A DNA stretch of 64,000 nucleotides from Aeoliella mucimassa (GTDB taxonomy: Bacteria; Planctomycetota; Planctomycetia; Pirellulales; Lacipirellulaceae): contig NZ_CP036278.1 of assembly GCF_007748035.1 (NCBI RefSeq), positions 372,001 to 436,000 of the forward strand, given 5' to 3'. The notes beneath the pieces are model-generated. The model worked only from the letters and a program-made list of their open reading frames with translations. It was not told the origin of the DNA and made no database searches. Below, one piece after another: positions 61,710-64,000 of the stretch. Position numbers and translations under genes: made by a program. Each line of letters opens with the position of its first letter. The first letter of the stretch is position 1.

Positions 61710-61885
61710 GGCGTTTTGCCCCCAATCCCCGGAAATCGATTCGTGGGGGCTTTATTCTCTCCGCCTTCGCGGCGAGTGCTGCGCATTTTGCCTTGGTTTA
61801 TCGGCGTTTTTTCAACTTGCCGGATTGGCATGGATTGGCATTTCGCCCCACCCCACCGAAAAGTGGGGGCAAAACGGCAAACGAC
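61710..61885 (+). repeat. Dispersed repeat copy B
   Basis: 61710-61760 matches the reverse complement of 41911-41963 closely, and 61846-61875 matches the other end of that copy (ttcgccccacc...gtgggggcaaa). The middle ~80 bases have diverged. One frame reads through as FILSAFAASAAHFALVYRRFFNLPDWHG, but it has no counterpart in copy A, so coding is unlikely. Confidence 0.75.
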
Positions 61886-62066
61886 ACTGGGTTGCTGTCA
61901 TGTGGTTTCGGTTGTCAAAGATCGGCCGCACCAAACACGCGGTGATGCACTGTTCATTAGTGCATATGTGGTGGCCAATTGCTACAAGAAAATGGGAAGA
62001 ATATCCGGGTGTTCGAAGTTCGACCGCCTACCTTTGTGGGGGGAATGAACGTTCGCTTTGCGAATC

Positions 62067-62208
62067 GTAGCTCGACTCTCCGAGTCGTTGGTAGTTGGCA
62101 AGTGTTTGCCTGGTGGAACACTTCTCGGCTAAGAGAGTCGACTCGTTGGGGTAACGACACGGAGTGTCGTGCTACCGATGGGGGATCGGCCTCGGAGAGG
62201 CCTCCTAC
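62067..62208. repeat. Three micro-hairpins with GGA loop and CTAC tail
   Basis: Three units share the pattern stem-GGA-stem'-xxCTAC while the stem sequences differ. Unit 2 (62154-62175) is ACGACAC-GGA-GTGTCGT then GCTAC. Unit 3 (62188-62208) is GGCCTC-GGA-GAGGCC then TCCTAC. Unit 1 (62067-62087, opposite strand) is CGACTC-GGA-GAGTCG then AGCTAC. The changing arms keep pairing, so structure appears conserved. Confidence 0.65.
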
Positions 62209-62267
62209 AGGACGCTAGAAATGCTGGGCCAAGAGACTTACCGCAACGGCGGTGCGCCCGGGTATAG

Positions 62268-62302
62268 AAAAAAAGCGAGGGGCCATTTGCATGGCCCCTC
62301 GC
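62268..62302 (-). terminator. Rho-independent terminator of the sulfatase gene
   Basis: On the minus strand GCGAGGGGCCAT and ATGGCCCCTCGC (62275-62302) form a perfect 12-bp stem with a 4-base loop, followed by seven T's (62274-62268). It lies nine bases after the stop of the sulfatase gene. Confidence 0.95.
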
Positions 62303-62310
62303 CTTAAGTG

Positions 62311-63912
<1,602 letters not shown>

Positions 63913-64000
63913 GGCAAGTTTCTCCGTGGTCCACGTGTAGTGAGTAGACAACGGGAAGGCTAGCTGCCCCCCCAAATAAGCGTCGGCAATCGCAAGCGAA

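Larger units (their letters stand above)
61623..62310. other. Repeat-rich spacer
   Basis: 688 bases without a supported gene. It contains a G/C-rich run near 61650-61700, dispersed repeat copy B (61710-61885), the GGA-loop hairpin group (62067-62208) and the sulfatase terminator (62268-62302). Open frames here (61679-62218) lack start signals and follow the repeats. Confidence 0.55.

Noticed and set aside
62067-62208. GGA-loop hairpins as transcription terminators
   Set aside because: No T-tracts follow them, and the conserved loop and CTAC tail are not features of terminators; the real terminator is at 62268-62302.

Overview
The window looks like a stretch of chromosome from a planctomycete, most likely a Pirellulales-type (Lacipirellulaceae or Pirellulaceae-like) bacterium. 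The lineage markers are a DUF1559 prepilin-like protein, a c-type cytochrome/DUF1549/DUF1553 protein followed by a DUF1501 protein, a sulfatase with a CxAxR site, and secreted proteins ending in dockerin-like loops plus a PEP-CTERM tail. Housekeeping genes (prfB, lnt, nrdR, rsmE, moeA, trpG) show that this is core chromosome, not a plasmid or phage. I saw no rRNA, tRNA, CRISPR array or intact insertion sequence.

Layout. 1-3.3 kb: a gene cut by the left edge, a lipoprotein, a 65-residue protein with an inhibitor-I9-like layout and a small protein of unknown function. 3.4-8.1 kb: a PilT-type ATPase, three unrelated small genes (one DUF1963-like, one SMI1/KNR4-like) and a hypothetical. 8.2-15.4 kb: prfB with its programmed frameshift, a Tat-exported phosphoesterase, a lipoprotein, lnt and an ABC-F ATPase. 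15.6-26.9 kb: DUF1559 and a small lipoprotein, nrdR, a large Ycf48-like/TPR/CBM9-like secreted protein, an HDOD protein with a degenerate GGDEF domain, and a site-2 protease. 27.2-34.2 kb: the cytochrome/DUF1553-DUF1501 pair and a GH85 endo-beta-N-acetylglucosaminidase. 34.7-38.5 kb: a four-gene biotin-dependent carboxyltransferase operon resembling the 5S/12S/1.3S transcarboxylase. 38.5-42 kb: a gene graveyard holding an internally deleted copy of the GH85 5' end, a PEP-CTERM tail without its gene, a GIY-YIG-like gene and a protein made of four 24-residue repeats.

42-50.7 kb: the most interesting block. A stand-alone heme NO/O2-binding (H-NOX) protein sits in a near-continuous minus-strand operon with a PAS histidine kinase, an HD-GYP response regulator, an HDOD response regulator, a degenerate HD-GYP response regulator and two further receivers. 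On the other strand lie a CheY-like receiver and a histidine kinase carrying a CheX-like domain. Nine signalling genes with no DNA-binding output suggest a nitric-oxide or redox sensing phosphorelay acting through cyclic-di-GMP and protein contacts.

50.7-64 kb: rsmE, an ExeA-like ATPase, a TPR protein, a dockerin/PEP-CTERM passenger protein, a trpG-MOSC-moeA operon, an M20-type peptidase, a repeat-rich spacer and a sulfatase. Several start codons were moved from the longest reading frame to a downstream ATG/GTG/TTG with a good ribosome-binding site; these are stated per gene.
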